Below, one piece after another: positions 47,931 to 59,539 of a stretch of 64,000 nt of DNA. The stretch comes from Geosiphon pyriformis (lineage: Eukaryota; Glomeromycota; Glomeromycetes; Archaeosporales; Geosiphonaceae), in assembly GCA_016748015.1 (NCBI GenBank), contig JAAOMT010000439.1, positions 838,719 through 902,718 on the forward strand, in the 5' to 3' direction. Every line of letters begins with the position of its first letter. Within the stretch, counting starts at the first letter, position 1. A program made the position numbers and the translations under genes. Under the pieces are notes generated by a model. That model was given only the letters and a program-made list of their open reading frames with translations. It was not told the origin of the DNA and did no database searches.

Positions 47931-50900
47931 ATGAGAATTTTCACACTTGGTTTGGAAAAAAGTTTTTTTGGTGCTAAGGTAGTAATTATTATAGCCAATT
48001 TCTTGGCACATTATGTGTTTAAGATAAAAGAGGTTCCAGGTCAGGTTATTTCAGTGCAACTCCTTTTTAGAGGCAAACTCTTGGTTACTATTCTGGAATT
48101 ATATGTTAGTGCTTCTTTTGAGATTAGGTTTGGACAAGCTTCTAATGTTAATTTTATTATTGTTAAGACTGTTAACTCTAGTACTTTTGTGGTCTTGAAT
48201 AGAGATTTCAATAAAAATGGGTCTAAAAAAAGCACAAGCTTTAGATTTTGCCTAAGTTTGGATTTGATTAATGCTTTTAATGATCACTCTCTGGTCAAGG
48301 CTTTAACTTAGAACAATTCAAAAGGTGTTAAAAAAATTTTGAATTACATTTTTGTTAATAAGAGTTTGTTTTTTATAGTCATTGGTCATGGTATTGATTC
48401 AGTATTTGCCTTTTTTGACACTGATCACAGGACTGTTTTGGTGTTGGTTAGTCTGAGTGGGCTTTTAAATGTTCATTTGAATAGCTTGTATAAACAAACT
48501 AATAAAGACTGCTGGAAGTTTGATATTAAGAATACAGATTGTACTAAATAGGCTAAATTTAGGAACTGCTTTTCTGCTAAACTTTTAATAGTTGGAAGTG
48601 GTTTTTCTGATGCTGAAAATTGTGGAGATCTAAATGCCATATAAATGATTTTAGAGAAGATAATAATAGAGTTAGCTGACAAGATTTTTTTAAGATGTTG
48701 GTTTAGTGAGTTTTAATATTCAAGAAATAAATATTCTTCTTGGTTTTTTGGATTGAAATTGCTGGTGTTACCGGAGGTTTTTGGTCTCTTTTCTTAAATG
48801 TTGGTAATGTTGATTTGCTGTGAATTCACGTTTTCAGGAAGTAGTTGAACTTCCAATAACTGAATTTATCTTCAAATTATCTTCTATAATTTGAACTGCT
48901 GGACTTATAAGTGGAATGGCCAATTCCTTGCCAGTTACTTTATGTAGTTACGTTGTAGTAAACGTCAACTCTTTCCTAGGAATTGCTTGTCTGGAAGCTT
49001 ACTAAAATGTATAGTTACTTTGCTGTGAAAGTCAACTCTTCTACAGGAATCTTGTCTGTAGGCTACCCTAATGATTGTAATAAGAAAAGAAAAAAAAAAT
49101 AAAAGAAATGTAAAAAAAATAGAATTTTGTCAAAAGAAACATTTTCTATCCAGGCCTGGAGTCACTAACAGTTTACTGAAATTGGTAGTTAATCAATTTC
49201 GAAATGTTAGTTGGGTTTTTGGGGGTTTTTCCAAGTACAATAATTAAAGAATTTGGTTTTTCGAATTATTTGATATTTATTTCTTTTTGTGTGTATAGGA
49301 ACGGTTTTAAGAGATAAATCTAAAGTAAGATACATTTTCCAGAAGAGAAAAGCTCTTCTTTTATACAACTTGTTGTAGTACTAATTTATGAACTTGCGCT
49401 TTTTCTCTTTGCCCAAATTCCGACAAACTAAAGATACATTTTGATGAACTACAAGTTATTTTGCTGAACTATTGATTAATTTGGGTGAACTATTCATAAT
49501 TTCGGCGAATTTCTGTAAATTTCGGCGAATTTTTGAATGTTACAAAGTTCAGGGTATTGTGTAATTTGATCATCTTACTTTCTGTTATACTAATTAGATT
49601 ATTTTAATTGAATCGTGATATGTGATAATTGATTAAATAATAAATGATAATTTGAAATGATATTAATATACTAATGAATTATAGGAATTATAAAGATAAT
49701 TTCATGCTAATTAATAGCTAAAATTCTACTGGTAACACTGGTTGCCAAGATTGTCAAAAATTTCAACTCTGGTAATATGTTTGAGGTTAGTTATCTCGTG
49801 AAAATATGGTCTACTTTGAATGTTGTCAAAGCTCATGTTTTTACTGACTTGCTTTGCTTGAGTGAAAAATTTAAGGTGGTACTCAAACATTTGTTGTTAG
49901 TTTGCAAAAATTACAGAAAATTCAAAATATATTAATCAAGATTGGCTGAGAAGACTTTTATTAAAAAAGTGATTGAAAAACGCATAGAGAGGTTTTGTTT
50001 TGACAAAAATGGCATGATCAGGAGTGTTTTGGATTGGCCTTTTTGCAAGATAGTCTTAGATTACTTAGTAATAAGTAATGAGCTGGTTCTGGAGTCAGAT
50101 AAAATAAAGCTTAATGTTAATAAGATCATGGAAAGTTGGACAAGAAAGTACACAGTGCCTTCTGTATTGCTTAATCTTTGGGCTTGCCAATATGCACCAT
50201 TGGACTATGTTGAGAATAATGCTTTTTTTGGTATAATGTGCTTTATTAGTATGAGTGAATTGCTCTTGGTTATTGGTGATCTGTCTAATAATAAGACTGC
50301 AAAATTGTTTGGCATTCCTAATAAACTGTGAAAGCATAGTGATAATGTAGTGATTGGATTTCTTTTGAGATTGTTGAATACATGTTTGACTGCTGAAGGT
50401 GTGTCTACTTTGTGGAAAAGAGCATAAATTTCAATAATTCTTAAATCTTATAACTGAGATGGGGTCCTTACAAACACTCAACCCATAGCTTTGATCAAAA
50501 CTGCCAGAAAAATTCTGTCTAAGATTTTGTCTAATTATATTTTATTGGCATGTAGCAATTTTGGTATTCTTCAAAGTGATAACTTTTCAGTATTAAAGTG
50601 CACTTCTATGCAATCTTCTGTGTTTGCTGTCAGGTTGATAATTAAGGATGCTTTTGAGAAAAATAGGGAAATTTGGTTGGTCTTATAAGATATGCAGAAG
50701 ACATATGATTTTGTAGAATGGTACCACCTAAGAACTAGTTTGCAATAAATTAAAATATGTGCCAGATTTATTGATTTTTTTGGTAATATACATGAGAATA
50801 GGATCAACAGAGTAATGACTGATTTTGGTTTGCCAGATGAATATAGAGTACATGATGAATTGGATTAAGATAAAGTCTTTTCACCTCTTTTTTGGAGAAT

Positions 50901-51450
50901 CTTTTATGATCCACTTTTGTGTGAGATTAAAAAACATAAGCATTTGTATAAGTACTGAATTGATACTAAGTTTGTTGTAAAAACAGACAAAATTAAAAAT
51001 GTTGATGACTTGACTTCTTATTTTGTAGCTGGTGTATTTGTTGATAATATAATTTAAGTTGATAACTGTCAGGCTTCTACTCAGTATGCTTTGAACATTG
51101 CCAGTAAGTTTTTTAATATCAATGATATTTCTATCAACAATAAAAAAACAATGGCTATTTCAATCAATTAGGATGTTAAAGTTGTCTCTTTGAGTATTAA
51201 TGGTCAGCCAATTTCAATTGCCAAAAAGGATGAAATGCACAGGTATTTGGGGATATTTTTGTTAACTAAAAAACTGTCCAAGTCAAGTTTAGTCAAAGCT
51301 TATTTAGATTTGCAATTTTTTGTTAACATGGTGCTCAGAAAAACTATTATAGACAAACAGTTTTCTTATTTGGTGTCAGCTGTTTTGCAGCCTATTATTA
51401 GCTATAAAATGCAGTTTAGTTTTATTTTATCTAGTGTATGTTGCAAATAA
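47931..51450 (+). pseudogene. LINE D ORF2 (endonuclease-RT), broken
   Basis: Endonuclease segments are 47,931-48,311 and 48,339-48,551; the motif GGDFNEDGS of LINE A is here NRDFNKNGS, while FDTDHR is kept. After the LTR insertion, RT segments run 49,942-50,331, 50,491-50,688 and 51,190-51,450 (TQPIALIKTARKILSK; SIAKKDEMHRYLGIFL). The RT catalytic site near 51,035 reads FVDN instead of FVDD, a GAT-to-AAT change. Stops such as VL-TAA-DMQK at former Gln codons fit C-to-T decay. Without the LTR and one copy of its 4-bp duplication the frame across the insertion is continuous. Confidence 0.85.
48766..49737 (-). mobile_element. solo LTR1 in LINE D
   Basis: The 972-base LTR has termini tgttacc...ggtaaca and is flanked by the direct repeat CTGG at 48,762-48,765 and 49,738-49,741. 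LINE A shows the uninterrupted target (its LELLVSKIIK segment). A TATAAAA box lies on the minus strand at 49,365-49,359. Solo LTRs arise by recombination between the two LTRs of an inserted element. The copy is moderately GC-rich, so the insertion is younger than the LTR1 relics at 28.9 and 44.7 kb. Confidence 0.93.
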
Positions 51451-51905
51451 GATGTTATGGTTAGGAAGAGCCTCAAGTCTAAAGCATGCCTGTTTCGTAA
51501 TTTCTCTAATGAGGCTTTGTATCATCTTTCTTTGTATAATTTGAAGTTTTTTGAGCAGAAAGTAAAATGATGGCTGTGATTTCTTTTTCAAATGCTCTTA
51601 ATATTCTTGAATGTTTGTTTTTTCATTGGTTTTTGGATTTGCAAGTCCTTGGGTGGGCTTCTTTAAATCTCTTGCAATTTCCTGTTAAGTTGTTTGTTAG
51701 CCTAGTAAACAATTTTCTTATTGGGATGATTAGAATTTTCTTAAGTTGTAAGTTGTCTTTGTCAAACAATCTGTCCAGTGCTTTTTGTAGTCCTGGTAAT
51801 TTTTCTATGTTTATGATTTTGAGTAGGTTCTTGTTTCTTAATTCTGTTCATTTTTTAAAGCACTTTGGTGTTGTGTTTGGTAACAGGCTTCTTGTCTCAA
51901 GAAAC

Positions 51906-52390
51906 CTTTAAATCAAAAAGAAATGAAAAAGAATATTTAAAACTGAATTATCACAATCCAAAGTATTAAGAAACTTACTTGTATTATTTATTGAATGAAA
52001 CTATCATTCATCAACTGAATCTCTTGGAAGAATAATCCTTGATCAAGATTATTCACATTGTTACTAATTGATAAAAGCTTTATTGTAAAAATTAGAAAAA
52101 GCGCTAAAGACCATTAACATTCTGTGTTTCTAGATTAGAGAAACACATTAGGCAATTGCAAGGATAACCTCAGAGAAGATCCCAGACAGTGGGTAGATTT
52201 CAGTTCAGCCTTTGAGAAGGAGTACATAAACACACACAACAATCAGGAATTGAAGAATAACTTATATTGCAACATTAAAAAAAAAGCCTTCAGTATAACA
52301 GTGATATTATCACACAAATAGAATTGAGGAACTCACGAAAGACTGATTGCAATTAAAACGGGATATCAGCAATTAAATATAACAAGAAAA
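51906..52390. other. unassigned segment between LINE D and gypsy K
   Basis: This segment does not match the LINE or gypsy copies in the window. It is less AT-biased than the relics and contains a near-perfect palindrome aataatccttgatcaagatt (around 52,022-52,044) and a short inverted pair gaatgaaactatcattc (51,993-52,009). It could be the end of another element. No open frame of note. Confidence 0.4.
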
Positions 52391-52928
52391 CTATCCCATA
52401 ACAACATACACTCTGATTCAACAGCAGGACATTTTCACAAAGAAGCAACCATAGAAAAAACCAAAAATAGATACTATTAACCATCCATATATCTAGACAT
52501 TATCTAATATGTTCTAAATTGTGATGCTTATCAGAGAAGAGAAAGAACAAGATCCAGCAAGCCATTAAGACCAATTAAAGTAAAACAACTATTTAAGTAT
52601 ATTGGAATTGACTTGGTCAGACCATTAACAATAACTAGCAAAGAGAACAGATATATTGCAGTAGTCATGGATTATCTCACTAAATGGCCAGAAGCAAAAG
52701 CAATTTAAAGAGCAGATGTAGAATTCATTGCCAAATTCATTTATTAAGATCTGATTTGTCAATATTGATGTTCAAAAAAATTATTATCTGACCAAGGAAC
52801 TCACTTTGTAAATAGAACATTAACAAAACTAAGTCAAAGATTCAAAATAAAGAGACCATTATCATTACCATATTACCCACAAACCAATAGATTAGTCAAA
52901 AGATTCAATAGAATATTGTGTAAAGCAA

Positions 52929-53901
52929 TATTACCAGTAAAATTTTAGCTATTAATTAGCATGAAATTACCCTTATAATTCCTATAATTTATTAGTATAT
53001 TAATATCATTTCAAATTATCATTTATTATTTAATCAATTATTACATATCACGATTCAATTAAAATAATCTAATTAGTATAACAGAAAGTAAGATGATCAA
53101 ATTACACAATACCCTGAACTTTGTAACATTCAAAAATTCGCCGAAATTTACAGAAATTCGCCAAAATTATAAATAGTTCACCCAAATTAATCAATAGTTC
53201 AGCGAAATAACTTGTAGTTCATCAAAATGTATCTTTAGTTTGCTGGAATTTGGGCAAAGAGAAAAAAATGCAAGTTCATAAACTAGTACTACAACAAGTT
53301 GTATAAAAGAAGAGCTTTTCTCTTCTGAAAAATGTATCTTATTTTAGATTTATCTCTTAAAACCGTTCTTATACACACAAAAAGAAATAAATATCAAATA
53401 ATTCAAAAAAACCAAATTCTTTAATTATTGTACTTGGAAAATCTCCAAAACCCAACTAACATTTCGAAATTGATTAGTTACCAATTTCAGTAAACTGTTA
53501 GTGACCCCAGGCCTGGATAGAAAACGTTTTTCTTGATAAAATTCTATTTCTTTTATATTTTTTTTATTTTTTTCTTTCTTTTCTTATTACAATCATTAGG
53601 GTAGCCTACAGATAAGATTTCTGTAGAAGAGTTGACTTTCACAGCAAAGTAACTACACATTTTAGTGAGCTTCCAGATGAGCAATTCCTGGAAAAGAGTT
53701 GACATTTACTACAACATAACTACATAAAGTAACTGGCAAGGAATTGGCTATTCTACTTATAAGTCCAGCAGTTCAAATTATAGGAGATAATTTGAAGATA
53801 AATTCGGTTATTGGAGGTTCAACTACTTCCTGAAAACGTGAATTCACAGCAAATCAACATTACCAACATTTAAAAAAAGAGACCAAAAACCTCCGGTAAC
53901 A
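52929..53901 (+). mobile_element. solo LTR1 inside gypsy K integrase
   Basis: The 973-base LTR starts tattaccagt (from tgttaccagt) and ends ccggtaaca. It is nearly identical in structure to the reverse complement of the 48,766-49,737 copy. Its flanks are GCAA (52,925-52,928) and GTGA (53,902-53,905), which fit one original GCGA whose CpG decayed differently on the two sides. TATAAAA lies at 53,302-53,308. The interrupted integrase codons line up on either side. Confidence 0.9.
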
Positions 53902-54548
53902 GTGATAGCCAAAATCAGCCAAAAAAATCAGGATAAATGAAATTTATTTATACTATCAGTATTATTTGCTTATTAGACAATGAAGCAAGATACTATACAA
54001 GCAACACTATTTGAATTAGTATATAGTAGAACAGCAACATTACCAGTTGAAATAGAAGTCAATACATATCTAATAAAACCAATAACAGAAGACAATTTTT
54101 AAAAAACATTGCTAAAAAGAACATATGACTTAATGGAAATGCTAGAAAACAAATGGCAAAGAGCAGCTGATAACATCCAAAAGTCACAAAAAAAACAAAA
54201 AAAAAGACACAATAACCAACTACCAGATAAATTAGTCAAATTCAGGATTGAAAACAAAGTATTGTTATATTGTACCAAAACAGAAAAACAGTAAAATAGA
54301 AAGTTTGATCCAAAATGGAACAGACTATTTCACATATACAAAATTTTAAGAAACAGATCTTACAAGTTACAATTGGAAAACAGAATTTTGAAAAAAACAG
54401 CACATAGAAATCATTTAAAAATTTATCAAACAACACAAGAATTGACATTAGAGAAACCATAACTAGGAGCACAAATTTTATTAATCAAACCAAAAGATAT
54501 ACCATAAGATATAGAACCAATTATAATTATCAAAACATAGCTATACAT

Positions 54549-55391
54549 ATGCCAAAATCTAGATATTATATGCATATAAGCCTTGAAACCACAAAGAAAA
54601 AAACAATAGAAATTTTGAACATAAACCTTTCAGACAAAATTTTAAAATTATCTAAACAATTATTTAATGAAATTCAAAAATTTACATCTCAAATAAAGAT
54701 TATAATCAATAAAAAAGAGATAAAATATAGAAATAAGGAGAAGAAAAAGATGGGCGAGAGTTTAATTAGAACTAATTGTTCTCATTCTTACATTCCACCC
54801 AGAAAAAAAATTTTACAAAAAGAAATTAAATATACTTTTCAAGCAAGACATAAAGAAAAAAAAGGAGAAAAAGAAAAAGGAATAGAAAAATTAGATAGAA
54901 GACAAAAACAATTATATACAACATACTTGGCCTTCGAGCTAAAAAAAATTAAAAAATCTTTAGTTTATGAGACCAAACTTTCCAAAACAGGAAAGTGAAC
55001 ACCAGACAATGCCTAAAAATAGAAAAAAAAACTCTCTTTAACATATTAGTTTTACAAAATTGGAAAACAACTAGACTTAAAAAATCCATACAGAGACTAC
55101 AACCAAAAAACTTTCAACAAAGAAGCAATGCAACAAGTAAAAAAATTCATAGGAAGGAACAAGCTAACACTATACTACAAAGCAGCATGTTGATTATATG
55201 TTACTTTTCAATATTGTTCAAATATACTATTAGATGAATCTTTAAAAAAGATAACAGTCAACAACATAGGACAAATAATCAATCAACAGTTTAAAGATTT
55301 ACAAAAAGCCATAGTTAACATAACCATCAAACATTACATGAACAAAGTTCTATTAACAGACATAATTGATTTTACAAAAGCTCAATATTAA
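54549..55391 (+). pseudogene. post-integrase coding region (ORF3-like) of gypsy K
   Basis: A 149-codon open segment (54,549-54,998) overlaps an 80-codon one in the next frame (54,995-55,237). Further codons lead to KAQY and TAA at 55,389-55,391. Recognisable core: KLSKQLFNEIQKF followed by IKIIINKKEIKYRNKEKKK; the later part is highly basic and ends KDLQKAIVNI...TKAQY. J1 and J2 share the core and the AQY-stop. The function is not recognised. It could be the C-terminal tail of pol or a separate basic, RNA- or chromatin-binding protein. Composition (Lys/Glu-rich) suggests a coiled or disordered region. Confidence 0.6.
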
Positions 55392-55405
55392 AAAAAAAGG
55401 AAATA

Positions 55406-56154
55406 ATATTACTTGAAGAAAAAAAGCTTATCAAAGAAAAAAGAAAAAATGTAACCTAAAGAAAAATGTGACAAAACATAAAAGAATACAGAATAATATG
55501 CAATAATGTTGGATAACACATTATAACATAAAATAACATATTATAACACAGGATAATACAGAATAATGTATAATAATATTAGATAATGTGTTATAATATA
55601 GGATAAATAGTTATAATGTAAGAAAACAAAACAATAGCTAGTAAGAACAGATGATCCAAAGCAATTCTGTAAAACTAGAAAATATGTATATATAACAGTA
55701 GCATTAGAAGCAGAAAAGACAGAATCTCTAGACAGAAATTCATTAGTTATCATTTTCTAATCAGAAATCATATTATTCTAAATATCAATAAATATACTTA
55801 TTTAGCATCTCAAATTCAATTGCTTACTATCAACTCTCAATGTTGATAGTAATTTATACTTGACCACACTGGAACAATAGCTCTTAATCATGGCTATTAA
55901 CAGAATACTAACTTGTAATTGCCTTGGCTTATTTTTTTTATTTTTTTTTTATTTTTTTTATTTTATTTTTTTTATTTTGTTGTGTTTATTAATTGATTAA
56001 GAATTAAGCACTGAGTTATTGACATCAAAAATTGTCTGGAAAAAACTCTTGTAAGTGGGTAAAACACATAAAAATTACGAATTGCTTACTAAAGAATTGC
56101 TGGCCACTAAACTGAAAAAAAAATTGACAGAATTGCAATTCTGGGAAGCTATAG
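55406..56154 (+). repeat. LTR2c, truncated by gypsy H
   Basis: It begins tattacttgaagaaa (from tgttac) 14 bases after the post-integrase stop. An AT-rich repeat zone (55,480-55,625; unit of about 70 bases containing acagaataatg) precedes the TATA block tatgtatatata near 55,684. The match to LTR2a continues to the gaagctatag just before 56,155, where the 5' LTR of gypsy H interrupts it. Confidence 0.72.
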
Positions 56155-57135
56155 TGTTACCAGTAGAATTTTAGCTATTAATTAACATGAAATTACTCTC
56201 GTAATTCCTATTATTAATTAGCATATACAATTATTATTTCAATTATTACTTATTATTTAATCAAATTAGCAATTATCATTATTTAATTAATAACCTGATT
56301 TGCACCATAAAAATTAAGATGATCAAATTACACAATACTTTAAACTATTTAACATAGTCAAAATTCGCCGAAATTAATGAAAATTGGCCAAAATAATCAA
56401 TAGTTTAGTAAAATAACTTGTAATTTGCCGAAATGTAGCTTTAATTCACCAAAATTAAAGCAAAGAAAAAAGTGCAAGTTCAAAGACTAGTACTACAATA
56501 AGTTGTATAAAAGAAGAGCTTTTCTCTTTAAGAAAATGTATCTTTCTCATATCTTATCATAATATCTTACTCTAGATATCTTAATTAGAACAAATCATCT
56601 TTTACAAAATCAAATAAAAATTAAAATATTCAAAAAAAAAACCAAATTCTTAAATTATTATACTTGAAATTCTCTCAAACACAACTAATATTTTGAAATT
56701 GATTAGCTACTAATTTCAATAAACTTTTAGTGACTCCAGGCTTGGATAAAAAACGTTTCCCTTGACAAAATTTTATTTTTTTTACATTTCTTTTATTTTC
56801 CCTTTTCTTTTCTTTTCTTATTATAATTATTAAGATAGCCTACAGATGAGATTTCTGTAAAAGAGTTGACTTTCACAGCAAAGTAACTATACATTATAGT
56901 AAGCTTTCAAACAAGCAATTCCTGGGAAAGAATTGACATTTATTACAATATAACTATATAAAGTAACTGGCACAAAATTGGCCATTCCACTTATAAGCCC
57001 AGCAGTTCAAATTATAGGAGATGATTTGAAGATAAATTCAGTTATTAAAGGTTCAATTACTTCTAGAAAACGTGAATTTACAACAAACAGACATTAACAA
57101 CATTCAAAAAAAGAGACCAAAAACTTCTGGTAATA
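56155..57135 (+). repeat. LTR1, 5' LTR of gypsy H
   Basis: Starts tgttaccagtag and ends ctggtaata (CA decayed to TA), 981 bases, the same orientation as the copy in gypsy K. TATAAAA is at 56,506-56,512. The left flank ATAG (56,151-56,154) would be one half of the target-site duplication; the other half lies beyond the window. Confidence 0.88.
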
Positions 57136-57137
57136 TT

Positions 57138-57150
57138 TGGTGCTCTTTTA
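57138..57150 (+). other. candidate primer-binding site of gypsy H
   Basis: Two bases after the LTR comes TGGTGCTC. Primer-binding sites of LTR elements begin TGG, complementary to the CCA end of a tRNA. If a CpG decayed here the original may have been TGGCGCTC. The tRNA cannot be named from this. Confidence 0.4.
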
Positions 57151-57189
57151 TAAAAATAATACAGCAATAACAACTTCAAAGTAGCAACC

Positions 57190-58760
57190 ACACCAGACAC
57201 AACAACTTTAGAGTATTATCAGTCAATTTACACCTATTGCAGGCAGAGATTTGACATTCCAGACGGAATTAAAATTGTTAAAAGAACATTTTACCTGTAT
57301 ATTAAAAACTGCATCAACAATTATCTTCTTGAAAATTACAATATTTCAGAAATTAGAAGCAACCTCTACAATAATTTAGTGCACTATTCACGATTAGAAA
57401 CTGAAAACCTTAACAGTGAAACACTTGTCACATACTTTAAAGAACTTAATTTTAATATTATCTAGTATTGTGGAAAAAACTATTCAGTACAGTCTAAATA
57501 CTCTATTAACTTTGAATCAGAAACAAAAACAAGCAACTAAGACAAACAAAAACTAAAACAACACTTAAGTATTACCCCAAACACTCCAAAGACATCAAAA
57601 ATAATTGCCAAACACTTGCAAGCTCCAGAACAAGGAACCAGTACCAAATTTTCACTCTTAGTCACATCATTTCTAATTTTACTTGCTTAACCACAGACAC
57701 CAAATTCATCTCTTATTCTATTCTCAAAACCAGAAGATTTTACTTTATCAAAAAGTCCTACTCAACAGCAGAAACCAATATCAACCAGCACCAACTTTTT
57801 TGATTACTTACAGAAAAATGAAAGTAATTATTCAAAAAGCTCAGAAAGTAAAGAAACTGAATCAGACCAAAAAGAAACTACAGAAAACAAAAAAAAAATG
57901 GCAACTGTTTATATTGCAAAGATTCCAGAATTTACTGGTAAAGATAATAATACCAGCCTTCAAGAATGGCTTGACAAAATCCAGAAAGCAGGAGATGCAA
58001 ATAGATGAAATGCAGCAAGAATGCTCAAAGCAATCTCATACTTTCTTCAAAAAACAGCAGGAAAATGATTTGAAAACTTAGATGCACTCTTTGAAAACTA
58101 GCAAGCATTCAAAGATGCTTTCTTATAACAATTCACTGACAACAACACATCCATTATCCTCCAAAATTGTGTCCAAAATATCAAACAAGAACCAAGTGAA
58201 TCAGTCATGACCTATTTAGAAAAGTTCAATAAACTTCTCAGAAGAATTTGCCAATTGGAAACCAATGATTAATATTCTGATGCTTAAATTTTGGGATCAA
58301 TTTATTGCTGGATTAAAAGATAAACTCATAAAAAATGTGCATTCACATTTACCTGAAGATTTGGCCACTGCTATTCAACATGCAAAGAATTACAAAATGG
58401 CTATGAAAGAAACCAATCACACAAAACTTGTAAATCTTGTTATTGAAAAATCCAGTCCAGCAGCTGAAAAAAAAATTGACCAATTCACAAAAAAGATTGA
58501 AAACTATTTTACCAACCAACAATAACAACAACAAACACAAAGATATCAGCCACCACAATGACAAAACCAAAGCAACTACTCATTACTATCTAACAACCAA
58601 CCTCAAAATTGTTATTATTGTAGAATATCAGACACCACTCACTTAATAATATTAAGTACCAGCCAGAAAATTGGTTTAACAAAACCAATTCACACCACAA
58701 AACTATTTTTTAACAAACAACAACAAATTTAACACCAATAATTAACTAGTTCTCTAAAAC
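57190..58760 (+). pseudogene. gypsy H gag, broken
   Basis: One frame from about 57.2 kb gives a Gag capsid-like protein: FTGKDNNTSLQEWLDKIQKA near 57,935, then ARMLKAISYFLQKTAGK, FKDAFL and SVMTYLEKFNKLLRRICQL near 58,205. A shift near 58,280 moves it into the frame of 58,265-58,525 (FIAGLKDKLIKNVHSHLPED). This matches retrotransposon Gag (capsid) organisation. The nucleocapsid zinc knuckle near 58,610 keeps only C-YY-C and a displaced His. In-frame stops at 58,006, 58,066 and 58,100 fall where Trp is expected, and another near 58,127 where Gln is expected. Confidence 0.82.
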
Positions 58761-58859
58761 TCTGTTTAACAAAGACTCATTCAGTTTCACACTCAACTTA
58801 GTTATTTAATAATACAAGAAGAATCAAAGTTTCAACAAACTGCACTTTTTGAAGTTAAA

Positions 58860-59370
58860 GCTGCAGTACCAAGATTAAACTCTTTCAACAATATCATTCT
58901 ACCAGCTTAAATTGCCCAAAATGCCAACCTATCAGACATATTACCATTCGAATTTAAAGTAAACAAATCACTATTTTTGCTCAGTAATGTAGTAGTTAAT
59001 AAACAAAAAGCAATTACTGTCATGTATACTAAAGCTAAAATTGAAAAAAAACCCATTTGCTTAATTCTAAATAGTGGATTTGCTGGAAGTATTATCACTT
59101 ACCAGTTGATACAGCAACTCAAACAAAACATAGACTGACCAGCTCAAACAGTTATTGTCACAGCTGATGGTATGAAAAAGATTTCAGTAGAAGAAATTAA
59201 CAATTTCTCTTTTACAATTGATGGAATTACTATTTTAATCAAAGTTCTTGTTATGGATGCACCTCAATACTAAGCTTTTGTCAGAAATAATTGGCTTCTC
59301 AAGACCAATGCAAATTTAGATTGGGAAACTCAAAAATTAAAAATTTTATACCAAAAACAATATATTATAG
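58860..59370 (+). pseudogene. gypsy H aspartic protease domain
   Basis: The motif near 59,063-59,095 reads ILNSGFAGSIITYQL. Retroviral-type proteases have D-S/T-G at this point, so the catalytic Asp is now Asn (GAT to AAT). Downstream the flap and C-terminal parts (VTADGMKKISVEEI, ILIKVLVMDAPQY) are recognisable. The protease would cleave the Gag-Pol polyprotein. The copy is inactive on this evidence. Confidence 0.8.
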
Positions 59371-59539
59371 TATCTGTCATTTGTAGTACTTTTAACAAAT
59401 AATCAGAAAAAGCCCCAGTATTTGAATTTAAGGAAAAAAAAAAATGGCACTTACTAAAATCTACATGGCTTTTGGATCAATATTCAATTAGACTAAGGAA
59501 ACAGAACAAAAAATTTTTGAAGAAACAAGAAGATGGAAG

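Larger units (their letters stand above)
45730..51905 (+). mobile_element. LINE D, long copy split by a solo LTR
   Basis: The element reads 5' UTR (cctttgtcc near 45,737, as in LINE A), ORF1 (45.84-47.9 kb), ORF2 endonuclease (47.93-48.76 kb), an inserted LTR1, then ORF2 from 49,742 with RT to 51.45 kb and the linker to about 51,905. There the match to LINE A stops before RNase H. Decay is intermediate between LINE A and LINE C. The missing 3' part may have been deleted or may lie beyond the gypsy insertions to the right. Confidence 0.88.
52391..55405 (+). pseudogene. gypsy K: integrase and post-integrase region
   Basis: Integrase runs 52.39-52.93 kb and, after the inserted LTR1, 53.90-54.3 kb. 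The first catalytic Asp (GIDLVRPL, near 52,610) and the second (LLSDQGTHFVN, near 52,785) are kept. The Glu site reads LVKRFN (near 52,900), a Glu-to-Lys change. The chromodomain-like end near 54,300 (KFDPKWNRLFHI) is followed by PKDIP and IEPIIII, which also follow integrase in gypsy H. The frame continues into the post-integrase region. Nothing upstream of integrase is present. Decay is milder than in J2. Confidence 0.8.
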
